Below are positions 1 through 9,820 of a stretch of DNA of 19,788 nt, in pieces. Numbering within the stretch: the first letter of the stretch is position 1; every line of letters begins with the position of its first letter. The notes under the pieces were generated by a model that saw only the letters and a list, made by a program, of their open reading frames with translations, ran no database searches and was not told the origin of the DNA. The position numbers were made by a program, and so were the translations under genes. Origin of the DNA: DASYUM01 sp036001225 (lineage in GTDB: Bacteria > Methylomirabilota > Methylomirabilia > Rokubacteriales > DASRDR01); assembly GCA_036001225.1 (NCBI GenBank), contig DASYUM010000198.1, positions 1 to 19,788 on the forward strand, in the 5' to 3' direction.

Positions 1-375
1 GTGGCGGGGCCGCCGACCCTCATCCCGCCCGGGGTCGAGGAGCTGGGCGTGAAGGTCGCCTACCGGCTGGAAGACGCGATCCGGAACGTGGACGTCATCA
101 TGATGCTGCGTCTCCAGCAGGAGCGGATGACCGCCAACTACATCCCGTCGCTGCGCGAGTACTCCCGTCTCTACGGGCTCTCGCTCGACAAGTTGCGGGC
201 GGCCCGGGACGACGTCCTGATCATGCACCCCGGGCCGGTGAACCGCGGCATCGAGATGGCGCCCGAGGTCGCCGACGGCCCCTACTCGGTGATCCTCGAG
301 CAGGTGGCGAACGGCGTGGCCGTCCGGATGGCCCTGCTCTATCTGCTGCTCGGCGGGAAGGGGACCGACGCATGA
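1..375 (+). CDS. pyrB: aspartate carbamoyltransferase catalytic chain, C-terminal part (5' end outside window)
   Basis: Transfers the carbamoyl group of carbamoyl phosphate to aspartate, the committed step of pyrimidine synthesis, in the cytoplasm. Only the last 124 residues are present; the family is usually about 300-310 residues, so roughly the first 60% lies upstream. The visible part is the aspartate-binding domain, with the family motifs RLQQERM (residues 37-43 of the fragment), HPGPVNRG (76-83) and the C-terminal helix NGVAVRMALLYLLLGG. The codon at base 1 is GTG but is simply where the window cuts the gene. The stop TGA at 373-375 lies inside an ATGA that does not belong to the real pyrC. 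pyrC begins 221 bases further on, after a repeat-bearing insertion. It is the first visible gene of the pyr operon; a pyrR, if there is one, would lie outside the window. Confidence 0.95.
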   Translation: MAGPPTLIPPGVEELGVKVAYRLEDAIRNVDVIMMLRLQQERMTANYIPSLREYSRLYGLSLDKLRAARDDVLIMHPGPVNRGIEMAPEVADGPYSVILEQVANGVAVRMALLYLLLGGKGTDA

Positions 376-602
376 ACCGGGCCGATAACCGTCGCATCCC
401 GTCGTCCTCGGTCGTCGGCGTGCCTCAACGTCGGGTCGCGTGCCCCGGACGGCGGGGCCCCAGCCCCGCGACGTCCGGAGGCGCGCAGGCGCGGCATACG
501 CCCCGGCGCGCCTCCTCCCTGCGTCCTAGGGCTGCTCGGTTCTCGGCCCGGCTCCGGACCGCGACGCTCGACTGGCGTGGGAAGGGAGCGCGAGCATGAA
601 CC
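370..602. mobile_element. putative small non-coding insertion element (copy A) at the pyrB/pyrC junction
   Basis: The gap between pyrB and pyrC is bounded by the exact 9-bp direct repeat GCATGAACC (370-378 and 594-602). The left copy holds the pyrB stop and an ATGA; the right copy holds the pyrC start. Deleting 224 bp recreates a standard ATGA stop-start overlap. Inside are a 51-nt core (436-486) that matches 15405-15455 at 44 of 51 positions, a perfect 7-bp hairpin (GCGGGGC 452-458 with GCCCCGC 463-469), and a longer inverted repeat (GGAGGCGCGC 477-486 with GCGCGCCTCC 506-515). A 75-codon reading frame crosses it but looks like GC-rich chance. Element status and target-site duplication are inference. 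Confidence 0.55.
436..486. repeat. 51-nt palindromic repeat core, copy A
   Basis: Aligns without gaps to 15405-15455 with 7 mismatches. It contains nested inverted repeats: an outer pairing of CGCGTGCC (437-444) with the GGCGCGC end, and an inner GCGGGGC/GCCCCGC stem with the loop CCCA. Nearby short blocks are also shared with copy B: CGTCCTCGGTCG (403-414 here, 15466-15477 there) and ACGCTCGACT (564-573 here, 15480-15489 there). The first block lies on the other side of the core in copy B. Confidence 0.7.
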
Positions 603-1900
603 TGCTGATCCGGAACGGCCGGGTCATCGATCCCGCCAACAGCCTGGACGGGCCGGCCGACGTCCTGATTCTCGACGGCCTGGTGAGCCGGGTAGGGTCC
701 GCACTGGACGCCCCGGCCGGGACCCCGACGGTGGATGCGGCCGGCCGGGTCGTCGCCCCGGGGTTCATCGACATCCACGTCCACCTCCGGGAGCCCGGCT
801 ACGAGTACAAGGAGACGATCGCCAGCGGGACGCGGGCGGCGGCGGCCGGAGGGTTCACCGCGGTCGCCTGCATGGCCAACACCAGCCCCGTCAACGACAC
901 CCGCGCGGTGACCGACTACATCCTGGCCCAGGCCCGGGCCGCCGGCCGCATCCGCGTCTACCCGATCGGGGCGGTGACGCGCGGGCTCAAGGGCGGCGAG
1001 CTGGCCGAGCTGGGCGAGCTGGCCGAAGCGGGCTGCGTCGCCTATTCCGACGACGGCCGCCCGGTCATGAACGGGGCGCTCTTGCGGCGCGCGCTCGAGT
1101 ATGCGCAAGCCTTCGGGAAGCCGATCATCTCCCACGCCGAGGACGCCAACCTCAGCGAAGGCGGCGTGATGCACGAGGGCTTCGTGGCGACCGACCTCGG
1201 GCTCCGCGGGATTCCGGCGGCGGCCGAGGAGGTCATGGTGGCCCGCGACATCGCGCTGGCCGAGCTGACCGGCCACCGGCTCCACATCGCCCACGTCTCG
1301 ACGGCGGCCGCCGTGCGGCTCCTCCGCGATGCCAAGGCCCGCGGAGTCCCGGTGACCGGCGAGGTCACGCCCCATCACCTGATCCTCACCGACGAGACGC
1401 TCCGTAGCTACGACGCGAACGCCAAGATGGCGCCGCCGCTCCGGTCGAAGCGCGACGTCGAGGCCTGCCGGGAGGCGCTCGCCGACGGGACGCTGGACGC
1501 GATCGCGACCGACCACGCGCCCCACGCCCTGGCCGACAAGGAGGTCGAGCTGGACCAGGCCGCCAACGGGATCGTCGGCCTCGAGACCGCAGTCCCCCTC
1601 TGCCTGACCCACCTGGTCCGCGAGCGGGTGCTCGACCTGCCGACGCTGGTGGCGCGTTTCACCACGGGGCCGGCCCGCGTCCTCGACCTGCCCGGCGGCA
1701 GCCTCACGCCCGGTGCGCCCGGCGACGTGACCATCCTCGACCTCGAGCGGGAACACCGGATCGACCCCGCCCGTTTCCTCTCCAGAGCGCGGAACACGCC
1801 GTTCGGCGGCTGGCGGTGCGTGGGCGGCCCGTGGATGACCGTGGTGGGCGGGCGAATCGTCATGCGGGCCGGCGTGCTCACCGAGGATGGCGCTCGATGA
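596..1900 (+). CDS. pyrC: dihydroorotase
   Basis: Zinc-dependent cyclisation of N-carbamoyl-aspartate to dihydroorotate, third step of the pathway. The 434 residues match the class I bacterial enzyme (about 425-430). The HxH metal motif is in HVHLREPG (H61, H63). The Asp of YSDDGRP (about 152-153), H180 in ISHAED, H233 in HIAHVS and D306 in ATDHAPH complete the metal and catalytic set at nearly the positions known for Bacillus/Aquifex enzymes, so the enzyme should be active. The ATG at 596 is preceded by GGGAG (584-588) at a fair distance. It gives the expected start (MNLLIRNGRVIDP). The stop overlaps the carA start as ATGA. The 5' neighbour pyrB is separated by an apparent small insertion. 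Confidence 0.97.
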   Translation: MNLLIRNGRVIDPANSLDGPADVLILDGLVSRVGSALDAPAGTPTVDAAGRVVAPGFIDIHVHLREPGYEYKETIASGTRAAAAGGFTAVACMANTSPVNDTRAVTDYILAQARAAGRIRVYPIGAVTRGLKGGELAELGELAEAGCVAYSDDGRPVMNGALLRRALEYAQAFGKPIISHAEDANLSEGGVMHEGFVATDLGLRGIPAAAEEVMVARDIALAELTGHRLHIAHVSTAAAVRLLRDAKARGVPVTGEVTPHHLILTDETLRSYDANAKMAPPLRSKRDVEACREALADGTLDAIATDHAPHALADKEVELDQAANGIVGLETAVPLCLTHLVRERVLDLPTLVARFTTGPARVLDLPGGSLTPGAPGDVTILDLEREHRIDPARFLSRARNTPFGGWRCVGGPWMTVVGGRIVMRAGVLTEDGAR

Positions 1901-3030
1901 GCGGCGGCCGCGCGCTGCTCGCGCTGGCCGACGGCCGGGTCTTCGAGGGCGAGCCGCTCGGAGCCCGCGGCGAAGCCGTGGGCGAGGTGGTCTTCAACAC
2001 CGCCATGACCGGGTATCAGGAAGTGCTGACCGACCCCTCGTACAAGGGTCAGCTCGTCTGTATGACGGCTCCCCACATCGGGAACACCGGGGTCAACGAG
2101 GAAGACGTGGAGTCGCGACGCCCCTGGGTCGAGGGCTTCATCGTCCGCCAGGCCTCGGCCCTCGCGTCGTCCTGGCGGGCGACGGGCACCCTCGACGGCT
2201 ACCTGCGGGCCCACGGCATCGTGGGGATCCAGGGGATCGACACTCGCGCCCTGACCCGCCGCCTCCGCGACCACGGCGCCCAGCAAGGGATCATCTCGAC
2301 CGAGGACCTGGATCCGCGGACCCTGGTGATCAAGGCGAAGGCGTCCCCCGGTCTCCTCGGCCGCGACCTGGTGAAGGAGGTCACCTGCCAGACCGGCTAC
2401 CAGTGGACCGAATCGCTCTGGCACCGCGGGGAGGGCTACGGCTTGCCGCCGCCGCCGCGCCACCACGTGGTCGCCTACGATTCGGGGGTCAAGCGCAACA
2501 TCCTCCGCCACCTGGTGGCGCTCGGCTGTCGGGTCACCGTGCTCCCCGCCTTCGCGACCGCGGAGGAGGCCCTGGCCCTCGAGCCCGACGGGCTCTTTCT
2601 CGCCAATGGCCCCGGCGACCCCGAGGGCGTGCCCTATCTGGCCGAGGCGGTCCGCCGGCTGACCGACCGGCTGCCGGTCTTCGGCATCTGTCTCGGCCAC
2701 CAGATCCTGGCCCTCGCCCTCGGCGCTCGCACCTTCAAGCTGCCGTTCGGTCACCACGGCGCCAACCATCCGGTCAAGGACCTCGCCACCGGCCGCGTCG
2801 AGATCACATCCCAGAACCACGGCTTCGCGGTGGATCCGGACTCCTGCGGCGCCCGCGGCCTCGAGATGACGCACGTCAACCTGAACGACGGGACCTGTGA
2901 AGGGATGCGGCACCGGAGCCTCCCGATCTTCTCGGTGCAGTACCACCCGGAGGCGTCCCCGGGGCCCCACGACGCGCACTACCTGTTCCGGCGATTCGTC
3001 GACCTGATGGACCAGAAGGGAGGGAGATGA
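1897..3030 (+). CDS. carA: carbamoyl-phosphate synthase, small (glutaminase) subunit
   Basis: Hydrolyses glutamine and channels ammonia to CarB for carbamoyl phosphate, shared by pyrimidine and arginine synthesis. The chosen start is the ATG at 1897, which overlaps the pyrC stop as ATGA and gives 377 residues beginning MSGGRALLALADG, the normal family length. An upstream in-frame start at 1816 would lie deep inside pyrC. The N-terminal CPSase domain has FNTAMTGYQE and DPSYKGQ (about 30-50). The class I amidotransferase domain has the nucleophile Cys265 in FGICLGHQ and the His350/Glu352 pair in YHPEA, so the triad is complete. The gap to carB is abnormal: carA and carB normally sit next to each other, but here about 590 bp lie between them. 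Confidence 0.97.
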   Translation: MSGGRALLALADGRVFEGEPLGARGEAVGEVVFNTAMTGYQEVLTDPSYKGQLVCMTAPHIGNTGVNEEDVESRRPWVEGFIVRQASALASSWRATGTLDGYLRAHGIVGIQGIDTRALTRRLRDHGAQQGIISTEDLDPRTLVIKAKASPGLLGRDLVKEVTCQTGYQWTESLWHRGEGYGLPPPPRHHVVAYDSGVKRNILRHLVALGCRVTVLPAFATAEEALALEPDGLFLANGPGDPEGVPYLAEAVRRLTDRLPVFGICLGHQILALALGARTFKLPFGHHGANHPVKDLATGRVEITSQNHGFAVDPDSCGARGLEMTHVNLNDGTCEGMRHRSLPIFSVQYHPEASPGPHDAHYLFRRFVDLMDQKGGR

Positions 3031-3034
3031 GCTG

Positions 3035-3304
3035 ATGCCCCGCTACTTCATCGCCTATCGGAAGACCGAGGAGGCCGGGCAGAAGCCGGAGTGGGCCTCG
3101 TTCACGACCGAGTCCGATGCGGCGCTCGAGGCCCACGCCGTGCGCGAGCGGGTCGAGAAGCGGCTCTCCGTGTTCGGGGAGCAGCTCGCCGGCTCGGGCG
3201 AGGCCCGGTGGCTGGGCCAGAGCCGCCTCGTCGAGTTCATCGTCAGGCGCGAGGAATCGCCGCCCGAGGTCTCCATCGTCTACGGCTTACTCGAGGATCG
3301 GTAG
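3035..3304 (+). CDS. small hypothetical protein between carA and carB (89 aa)
   Basis: I do not recognise this protein. It has 89 residues, is charged (many Glu and Arg), has no Cys, no signal peptide and no membrane segment, and looks like a small alpha/beta cytoplasmic protein. The N-terminus MPRYFIAYRKTEEAG reads like a beta strand, followed by a helical stretch (about 29-45, DAALEAHAVRERVEKRL) and a C-terminal strand RLVEFIVRR. The start is supported by GGGAGGGAG about 8-15 bases upstream and by the tight 4-base gap after carA. Its first five start-codon bases and the six before them are identical to those of carB, so it seems to use a duplicated copy of the carB start. Codon use is like its neighbours. 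Expression with the pyr operon is expected; function is unknown. Confidence 0.65.
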   Translation: MPRYFIAYRKTEEAGQKPEWASFTTESDAALEAHAVRERVEKRLSVFGEQLAGSGEARWLGQSRLVEFIVRREESPPEVSIVYGLLEDR

Positions 3305-3339
3305 TCGGCCACACTTCGAGCAGCCCGGGAGGTGGCCGA
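3305..3339 (+). repeat. inverted repeat / stem-loop after the 89-aa gene
   Basis: TCGGCCAC (3305-3312) and GTGGCCGA (3332-3339) are perfect 8-bp complements with a 19-base loop, starting directly after the TAG stop. There is no T-run after it, so it is not a classical intrinsic terminator. It could slow transcription or protect the message end. Confidence 0.55.
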
Positions 3340-3409
3340 TGGAAGAGGCTGGATCCTACGGTTCCGTTCCCTCGACGATGAGATCGTGAGGAGGAGCAAA
3401 CTCGCGTCG

Positions 3410-3460
3410 TGGCACAGAACTGGACGGAAAGAGGCATTGGAGCCCTGACACAGAACTGGA
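3410..3460. repeat. pair of 15-bp near-identical direct repeats
   Basis: TGGCACAGAACTGGA at 3410-3424 and TGACACAGAACTGGA at 3446-3460 differ at one base and lie 36 bp apart. They sit in the part of the carA-carB gap that has no recognisable gene and a lower GC content than the surroundings. They could be ends or internal repeats of a decayed insertion, or a binding site; nothing in the sequence decides this. Confidence 0.5.
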
Positions 3461-3488
3461 AGCCGGTGGACCCGGATCAGTTTAATAG

Positions 3489-3622
3489 GGTGACCTCGAG
3501 CGTCCGCAGGGCGCGACAGACAGCGAACTGACGGAAGATGGCGTCCTGATGCGGTACCGGGGCAACCAGTTGGTCGGCGTGACGATCCTCAACGCGCGGA
3601 AGCGCGTTGCGAGCGCGAGCTG

Positions 3623-3623
<1 letters not shown>
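3489..3623 (+). pseudogene. C-terminal remnant of a DUF2283-like small protein, now ending on the carB start
   Basis: After an in-frame TAG at 3486, the frame reads through DSELTEDGVLMRYRG and then NQLVGVTILNARKR, ending at TGA 3621-3623. From memory this resembles the C-terminal half of DUF2283 proteins, which end in a strand like GxxVGIEILDASRR. No matching N-terminal half is visible in any frame just upstream, so I read it as a fragment. Its only good start is ATG 3549, which would give a 24-residue peptide. The stop forms TGATG with the carB start, and carB has little ribosome-site sequence of its own, so translation of this remnant may now feed carB. Family assignment is tentative. Confidence 0.4.
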
Positions 3624-6835
<3,212 letters not shown>

Positions 6836-6838
6836 GCC

Positions 6839-7558
6839 ATGCCGTTCGAGCCGCGCGACCGCCGCGATCGCCTCATCGTGGCCCTCGACGTGCCCGGCCT
6901 TCCCGAGGCCGAGGCGCTGCTCGACCGGCTGGCCGGGGTCGTCTCCACCTTCAAGGTCGGGGCCCAGCTCTTCACGGCGGCCGGGCCGGCGGCCGTCGAG
7001 CTGGTGCGCAAGCGCGGCGGCCGCGTGTTCCTCGACCTCAAGTACCACGACATCCCGGCCCAGGTCGCCGGCGCCGTCGGGGAAGCCGCGCGGCTCGGCG
7101 TGTCGATGCTCACCGTACACGCCGCCGGCGGCCGGGAGATGCTGCGGGCGGCGGCCGGCGCTGCCGCCGGGGCCGGTCGCGATCGCCCGCGGGTCCTCGC
7201 GGTCACGGTGCTCACGAGCCTCGATCGCGCGGCGCTCCAGCGCGACCTGCAGGTGCCGCTGGCCGTGGAGGGGCACGTCGTCCACCTGGCCGGGCTCGCC
7301 CGCGAGGCCGGCTGCGACGGCGCGGTCGCGTCCCCCCAGGAGGCGCGGCGGCTCCGCGCCACCATGGGACCAGACTGGCTCATCGTGACGCCGGGCATCC
7401 GCCCGGCCGGCGCCGAGGCCGGCGACCAGGCGCGGGTCGCGACCGCCGCGGCCGCGCGGAAAGCCGGCGCCGACTACGTCGTCGTCGGCCGGCCCATCAC
7501 CGGGGCGCCCGACCCGCTCCGGGCCGCGGAGGCGATCCTCCAGGAGCTGGGAGCATGA
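6839..7558 (+). CDS. pyrF: orotidine 5'-phosphate decarboxylase
   Basis: Decarboxylates OMP to UMP, the last step of the pathway. 239 residues, normal for the bacterial TIM-barrel enzyme. The catalytic Lys-Asp-Lys-Asp set is visible as K39 (STFKVG) and D66/K68/D71 in FLDLKYHDIP. The substrate-side Asp is D17 (VALDVPG). The phosphate is gripped by TPGIRP (184-189) and VVVGRPIT with R218. The start ATG 6839 comes 3 bases after the carB stop, and the stop overlaps pyrE as ATGA, so translation is probably coupled on both sides. Nothing is missing or unusual. Confidence 0.97.
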   Translation: MPFEPRDRRDRLIVALDVPGLPEAEALLDRLAGVVSTFKVGAQLFTAAGPAAVELVRKRGGRVFLDLKYHDIPAQVAGAVGEAARLGVSMLTVHAAGGREMLRAAAGAAAGAGRDRPRVLAVTVLTSLDRAALQRDLQVPLAVEGHVVHLAGLAREAGCDGAVASPQEARRLRATMGPDWLIVTPGIRPAGAEAGDQARVATAAAARKAGADYVVVGRPITGAPDPLRAAEAILQELGA

Positions 7559-8163
7559 CCGAGGAGCAGCGCGCGCTGGTCCGGCGGCTCTTCGAGATGG
7601 GCGCCCTCCGCTTCGGCGAGTTCGTCCTGAAATCCGGCCTCACCTCGCCCTTCTACGTGGACCTGCGCGTCGTCGTCTCCTACCCGGCGGTGCTCGCCCA
7701 GGTCGGCCGCCTGATGGCGGCCGAGGTCGGCCGCTGCCGGGCCGACCGGATCGCCGGCATTCCCTATGCCGGGCTGCCCCTGGCGGTCGCCACCAGCCTG
7801 GCCGGCGGCGTCCCGCTGCTCTACGCGCGGCGCGAGGAGAAGGGATACGGGACCAAGCGGCGCATCGAGGGGGTCTTCCAGGCCGGCGAGCACGTGGTCG
7901 TCATCGACGACATCGTCACCGACGGGACGAGCAAGCTGGAGGCGATCGAGCCGCTGGAGGCGGCCGGGCTGATCGTCGAGGACCTGGTCATCCTCATCGA
8001 TCGCGAGCAGGGCGGGCGCGAGCGGCTGGCCGCCCGGGGCTACCGGCTGCATGCCGTGCTCGCGATCTCGGCCTGCTTCGACGAGCTGGAGCGGGCCGGC
8101 CTGGTCGAGCCGGCCCTCCTGCGGGCGGCCCGGGAGTTCCTCAAGGCGGCCCGCTTCGCCTGA
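7555..8163 (+). CDS. pyrE: orotate phosphoribosyltransferase
   Basis: Joins orotate to PRPP to make OMP for PyrF. The chosen start ATG 7555 overlaps the pyrF stop (ATGA) and gives 202 residues. The frame is open far upstream, but only as a shadow of carB/pyrF. Motifs: LKSGLTSPFYVDLR (25-38) binds orotate; GIPYAGLPLA (68-77); the flexible catalytic loop REEKGYGTKRRIEG (93-106); the PRPP motif VVVIDDIVTDGTSK (114-127). The wording of the last two resembles the OPRT half of UMP synthase (REEKGYGTKRRIEG) rather than the shorter enterobacterial PyrE. Last gene of the pyr operon; the stop codon is part of a strong hairpin. Confidence 0.97.
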   Translation: MTEEQRALVRRLFEMGALRFGEFVLKSGLTSPFYVDLRVVVSYPAVLAQVGRLMAAEVGRCRADRIAGIPYAGLPLAVATSLAGGVPLLYARREEKGYGTKRRIEGVFQAGEHVVVIDDIVTDGTSKLEAIEPLEAAGLIVEDLVILIDREQGGRERLAARGYRLHAVLAISACFDELERAGLVEPALLRAAREFLKAARFA

Positions 8164-8182
8164 GCGGGGCGTCGCCCCGCTC
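8162..8182. terminator. perfect hairpin between convergent pyrE and ABC permease
   Basis: GAGCGGGGC, loop GTC, GCCCCGCTC: a 9-bp perfect stem with a 3-base loop that starts inside the pyrE stop codon. It sits in a 43-base gap between genes that face each other, where a two-way terminator is expected. No T-run follows on either strand, so it may need Rho or act as a transcript end stabiliser. The stem resembles the inner stem of repeat copy A, but flanking sequence does not match. Confidence 0.55.
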
Positions 8183-8206
8183 CGCGTTCGGACCCGTCGC
8201 CGGCCG

Positions 8207-9025
8207 CTAGGCCCGGCTCTGGTACTCGGGCCGCCAGCGGAGCAAGCGGGCCTCGAGCTGGCGGATGCCGATGGCCAGCGCGATGCCGGTGGCGGCCAGG
8301 ACGATCAGCGCGACCATCATGTCGGCCGCGTTCAGCGTCCCCAGCGAGGCGATGATCAGGTAGCCGATGCCTCCGCCCGACTCGCCGCCGATGAACTCGC
8401 CGATGACGACGCCGATCAGCGCGAACGACACCGAGGGGGTCAGGGAGGCGAAGGTCCAGGCCAGGGCCGAGGGCACCACCACCGTTCGCATGACCTGGCG
8501 CTCGGACGCGCCCAGGAAGCGCGCCGAGTGGATGAGATCGGGGTCCACGCTGCGGGCGCCCTGGAAGGTGTTGAAGAAGACGATGAAGAAGACGATGAGC
8601 CAGGCGAGGACGACTTTGGCCGCCAGCCCGAAGCCGAAGATCATGGTGACCAGCGGCACCAGCGCGATCCGGGGGAGCGAGTTCACGGCCACGATGTAGG
8701 GCCCGAGGATGAGGGCCAGCCGCTCGTTGCGGCCGAGGATCAGCCCCGCCACGAAGCCGGTCGAGACCCCGACCGCGAAGCCGATGGCGGTGGATTCGAG
8801 CGTGGAGAGGAGCAGCTCCCACAGGGGAACCCGGACGGCGGCCGAGTTGAGGTGCCAGAAGCGGGCCCAGATCGCGGAGGGTCGGCTGATGAAGAATGGG
8901 TCGATGAAGTAGGCGACCCGCGACACGCTCTTCGTGATGGCCGGGTGGGTCAGGCCTTCCCACAGCGCCAGCGTGACCAGGAGGATCCCGGCCCGCCAGA
9001 GATGGATGGGCGCCCGCGGCGACAT
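8207..9025 (-). CDS. ABC transporter permease, BPD transport family (SsuC/TauC/ThiX-like)
   Basis: Membrane channel of the importer encoded with the next two genes. I start it at ATG 9025, which overlaps the ATPase stop as ATGA, giving 272 residues, typical for the SsuC/TauC family; the longer open frame upstream is a shadow of the ATPase gene. About six membrane segments are visible, including LWRAGILLVTLALW near the N-terminus, GFAVGVSTGFVAGLILG, VLAWLIVFFIVFFNTF and a C-terminal MMVALIVLAATGIALAIG. The ATPase-contacting EAA-like loop is around ARFLGASERQVMRTVVVPSA. Substrate cannot be read from the permease; taurine, alkanesulfonate, nitrate/cyanate or pyrimidine-type precursors are the family range. 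Confidence 0.9.
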   Translation of the reverse strand: MSPRAPIHLWRAGILLVTLALWEGLTHPAITKSVSRVAYFIDPFFISRPSAIWARFWHLNSAAVRVPLWELLLSTLESTAIGFAVGVSTGFVAGLILGRNERLALILGPYIVAVNSLPRIALVPLVTMIFGFGLAAKVVLAWLIVFFIVFFNTFQGARSVDPDLIHSARFLGASERQVMRTVVVPSALAWTFASLTPSVSFALIGVVIGEFIGGESGGGIGYLIIASLGTLNAADMMVALIVLAATGIALAIGIRQLEARLLRWRPEYQSRA

Positions 9026-9819
9026 CACCGGCCCTCGTCGGCCTTGGCGAACTCCTCGCCCAGCACGTGCCACAGCCCGCCGAACTCGCGGGCGTACTCC
9101 TCGGTCTCCCGGATGCGGATCACGTCCCGCGGCCGGGGGAGCTTCACCTCGTGGATCAGCTTCACCCGGCCGGGACGGCTGGTCAGGACGATGATGCGGT
9201 CGGCCAGGGTGATCGCCTCGGCCAGGTCGTGGGTGACGAAGATGACGGTCTGCCGGCGGGCCAGCCACAGCGCCAGCAGCTGCGCCTGCAGCCGCAGCTT
9301 GGTATGCGTGTCGAGGGCCCCGAACGGCTCGTCCATGAGGAGGATCTCGGGCTCGACGACCAGCGTGCGCATGAGGGCCACCCGCTGGCGCATGCCGCCG
9401 GAGAGCGTGGCCGGGAACGCCTCCTCGAACCCTTCCAGGCCCACCAGTCGAACCGCGTCCTCCACCCGGCGCTCGCGCTCGGCCGCCGGGACGCCGCGAT
9501 ACTCGAGCCCGAGCGCGATGTTGCGAGAGACGGTGCGCCACGGGAAGACGGTGTCCTTCTGGAAGACATAGCCGACCTCAGGCGGGATCCCGGCGGGCTG
9601 GCGGCCGTCGAGGCGGATCTCGCCGGCCGAAGGCCCGACGAGGCCGGCGATCATGTTGAGCACGGTGGACTTGCCGCACCCCGAGGGCCCCACGAGAGCC
9701 ACGAACTCCTTGTCGCGGACCTCGAAGGTGACCGAGGCGACCGCGGGCACGGGGCGGCCGCCGGTGGTGAAGGTCTTGCTGAGGTCGCGGACTTCGACGC
9801 GAACCCGACTCAGACCCAG
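9025..9819 (-). CDS. ABC transporter ATP-binding protein (SsuB/TauB/NrtD-like), probable CTG start
   Basis: Energises the importer from the cytoplasmic face. All ATPase motifs are intact: Walker A GPSGCGKST, Q-loop YVFQKDTVFPW, signature LSGGMRQR, Walker B ILLMDEPFGALD and H-loop FVTHDLAEA. The only ATG/GTG/TTG start in the frame before these is GTG 9750, which would begin at PAVASVTFEV and remove the first strand and the A-loop aromatic. The frame stays open upstream and encodes exactly the missing segment (RVRVEVRDLSKTF). I therefore extend to CTG 9819, two bases from the binding-protein stop, with AAGG five bases before it; CTG 9813 is an alternative. An automatic annotation would probably stop at 9750. 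Confidence 0.9.
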   Translation of the reverse strand: MGLSRVRVEVRDLSKTFTTGGRPVPAVASVTFEVRDKEFVALVGPSGCGKSTVLNMIAGLVGPSAGEIRLDGRQPAGIPPEVGYVFQKDTVFPWRTVSRNIALGLEYRGVPAAERERRVEDAVRLVGLEGFEEAFPATLSGGMRQRVALMRTLVVEPEILLMDEPFGALDTHTKLRLQAQLLALWLARRQTVIFVTHDLAEAITLADRIIVLTSRPGRVKLIHEVKLPRPRDVIRIRETEEYAREFGGLWHVLGEEFAKADEGR

Positions 9820-9820
9820 C

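Noticed and set aside
372..599. 75-codon frame starting at the ATGA of the pyrB stop
   Set aside because: It runs exactly through the repeat element, has an Arg/Ser/Ala-rich chance composition and matches no family; its ATG is best explained as the duplicated pyrC start.
3305..3448. Open continuation of the 89-residue gene after its TAG, about 47 more codons
   Set aside because: The extension has no recognisable motif, begins with a strong inverted repeat and ends in unrelated repeats. Nothing indicates readthrough or a nonsense mutation.
8162..8182. The pyrE-end hairpin as a third copy of the dispersed repeat
   Set aside because: Only the GCGGGGC/GCCCCGC stem is shared; the loop and flanks do not match the 51-nt core and there is no flanking duplication.
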